A stretch of DNA of 23,723 nt, taken from contig JAZDLG010000075.1 of the NCBI GenBank assembly GCA_043802125.1, forward strand, positions 1 through 23,723. Direction: 5' to 3'. The DNA comes from Phelpsiimicrobium sp043802125 (GTDB lineage Bacteria > Omnitrophota > Gorgyraeia > Velamenicoccales > Velamenicoccaceae). Made by a program: the position numbers and the translations under genes. This document shows, one piece after another, positions 22,781 through 23,723 of this stretch (position 1 is its first letter; each line of letters begins with the position of its first letter). A model generated the notes under the pieces. The model was not told where the DNA came from. It was given only the letters and a program-made list of their open reading frames with translations, and ran no database searches.

Positions 22781-23252
22781 CAGTCCTTCCTCCATTATTA
22801 GATAGCATTTTGTAAAATATCAAAATACCTCCTATTGTTATTGCCGAATCCGCTAAATTAAACACCGGCCATACGCGAAAATCTAAAAAATCTACTACGT
22901 AAGAAAATCTGACGCGGTCTATGAGGTTGCCGCAGGCGCCTCCAAAAACAAGCGCGAGTGAAAAACGTACAAGCCTATCTCTGTATCCTAAGCCAAAGAC
23001 TTTTTTAAAGAAACCCTGATTGCTGAGGAGAAAAATGATCGCCGCAAGGCAAAATATAGTGATCGCGATAAAAAGAAAAGAACTGCCATTTAAGATACTA
23101 AAGGCAGCGCCTTTATTATGAGCAAGGGTGAGATGAAAAACTCCGTTGATAATAGGAGAGGTATGCCCGAGCGCCAAAAAATCCTCGGCTACATACTTAG
23201 TCCATTGGTCCAATATTAAAATGAAAGAAGAAATGAGCAGAAAAGATAGCAT
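22767..23252 (-). CDS. lspA: Lipoprotein signal peptidase LspA (signal peptidase II)
   Basis: LspA cleaves the signal peptide of diacylglyceryl-modified prolipoproteins. It is a 161-aa inner-membrane aspartyl protease with four membrane segments. The conserved blocks are LDQWTKY (14-20), AHNKGAAFS (44-52), GGACGNLIDRV (104-114), VVDFLDF with catalytic D121 and FNLADSAI with catalytic D135. The last residues (GGRTDTRR) are encoded by one arm of an intergenic palindrome and may not be original to the protein. It starts at ATG 23252, 11 bases after the zinc-finger gene, with AAGG close upstream, and the functional partner lgt follows. Confidence 0.94.
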   Translation of the reverse strand: MLSFLLISSFILILDQWTKYVAEDFLALGHTSPIINGVFHLTLAHNKGAAFSILNGSSFLFIAITIFCLAAIIFLLSNQGFFKKVFGLGYRDRLVRFSLALVFGGACGNLIDRVRFSYVVDFLDFRVWPVFNLADSAITIGGILIFYKMLSNNGGRTDTRR

Positions 23253-23263
23253 GAGACCTTAAG

Positions 23264-23650
23264 CTACTTCTTTTCCTCGTTTTGCTGACACTTAAGACAG
23301 AGCTTGGCGTAGGTGACGGCTTTCAACCTTGCCTGTGAGATGGGCTTCTTACACAATTCGCAGGACCCAAACTTTCCTTCCTGAAGCTTTTGGAGCGCGT
23401 GGTTGATCTCAAAAAGGACACCCCTCTCCTTGGAAGCGAGCCCTAAAGAAAATTCACGGTCGTAATTGTCAGTTGCCACATCAGCCATATGAAAGGCGTA
23501 ACCCGAGATATCCCCGGAAGCATCCTTCTGGGATTTCTTCAACGTGTCCTCTGATATCTGATTGATATCTCCCCTGAGCTCTTCTCTCTTATCAAGAAGG
23601 AGCTTTTTATATAATCCCGATGTTTTCTTGCTGAGTTTTTTCGCTTTCAC
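23264..23650 (-). CDS. TraR/DksA-type C4 zinc-finger protein
   Basis: This 128-aa protein of the DksA/TraR group includes members that enter the RNA polymerase secondary channel, sometimes with ppGpp. A helical N-terminal part (about 8-40 and 75-92) precedes a C4 zinc finger with C97, C100, C118 and C121 (GSCELCKKPI to KLCLKCQQNE). The region between the helices contains D44 and D57 but not the canonical DxxDxA tip of E. coli DksA as far as I can see, so equivalence to DksA is not assured. It starts at GTG 23650 with a strong AGGAGG seven bases upstream. There is no earlier in-frame ATG. First gene of the lspA-lgt-rluD operon. Confidence 0.88.
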   Translation of the reverse strand: MKAKKLSKKTSGLYKKLLLDKREELRGDINQISEDTLKKSQKDASGDISGYAFHMADVATDNYDREFSLGLASKERGVLFEINHALQKLQEGKFGSCELCKKPISQARLKAVTYAKLCLKCQQNEEKK

Positions 23651-23682
23651 TTTTGAGCCTCCTATCTCCTAAAAACTGATAG

Positions 23683-23711
23683 ATTATATATTGGAATAAA
23701 AAATTAAGCAA
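23683..23711 (-). promoter_or_regulatory. Sigma70-type promoter of the zinc-finger/lspA/lgt/rluD operon
   Basis: TTGCTT (23711-23706), a 17-base AT-rich spacer and TATAAT (23688-23683) are on the minus strand, about 33 bases before the GTG start and followed by AGGAGG (23663-23658). The -35 is identical to that of the trehalose operon promoter. Confidence 0.7.
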
Positions 23712-23723
23712 CAATTATTTATC

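Overview
The window comes from a diderm bacterium. Every gene I can support lies on the minus strand, so genome order runs from high to low coordinates. The gene set (MreBCD/PBP2/RodA, LspA/Lgt, MshEN-type GspE ATPases, a HAMP-fused trehalose-6-phosphate synthase with a DUF5752 protein and TreT) and the compact head-to-tail layout resemble genomes of Candidatus Omnitrophota or a related uncultured lineage. That placement is inference from gene content only. There are no tRNA or rRNA genes, CRISPR arrays, transposases or phage genes.

Transcription unit 1 (about 23711 to 20894): a TTGCTT-17-TATAAT promoter, a DksA/TraR zinc-finger protein, LspA, Lgt, an RluD-type pseudouridine synthase, then a clear intrinsic terminator. 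This is lipoprotein maturation plus rRNA modification.

Transcription unit 2 (about 20845 to 14485) is the most distinctive part. A second promoter reads into a leader that holds an intrinsic terminator, a competing antiterminator and an 18-codon leader ORF. Next come a membrane-anchored HAMP/trehalose-6-phosphate synthase fusion (otsA), otsB, a DUF5752 protein, treT, two previously uncalled single-pass membrane microproteins with good Shine-Dalgarno sites (37 and 40 aa), and a CaCA-family Na+/Ca2+ antiporter. It reads as a compatible-solute and ion-stress operon in which the enzyme itself carries a transmembrane sensor-like module and expression is probably attenuated.

Transcription unit 3 (about 14251 to 2242 or 496): aroA and mreB each have a good sigma70-like promoter ending only a few bases before the start codon, which implies leaderless or nearly leaderless mRNAs. 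The Rod elongasome genes follow (mreB, mreC, mreD, PBP2, rodA), then a TIGR03960-like radical SAM protein, a HAMP-GAF protein with a degenerate GGDEF domain, a stand-alone MshEN protein and two tandem MshEN-GspE/PilB ATPases. The MshEN proteins are candidate c-di-GMP receptors for a type II secretion or type IV pilus machine encoded elsewhere. The left edge cuts a response regulator that has its own -10 element and ribosome site.

Several intergenic spaces hold paired or nested hairpins (mreB-mreC, lspA-lgt, rodA-radical SAM). Two coding genes carry short in-frame tandem repeats. The longest gene-free stretch, 20704-21010, is fully accounted for by a terminator, a promoter and the otsA leader.
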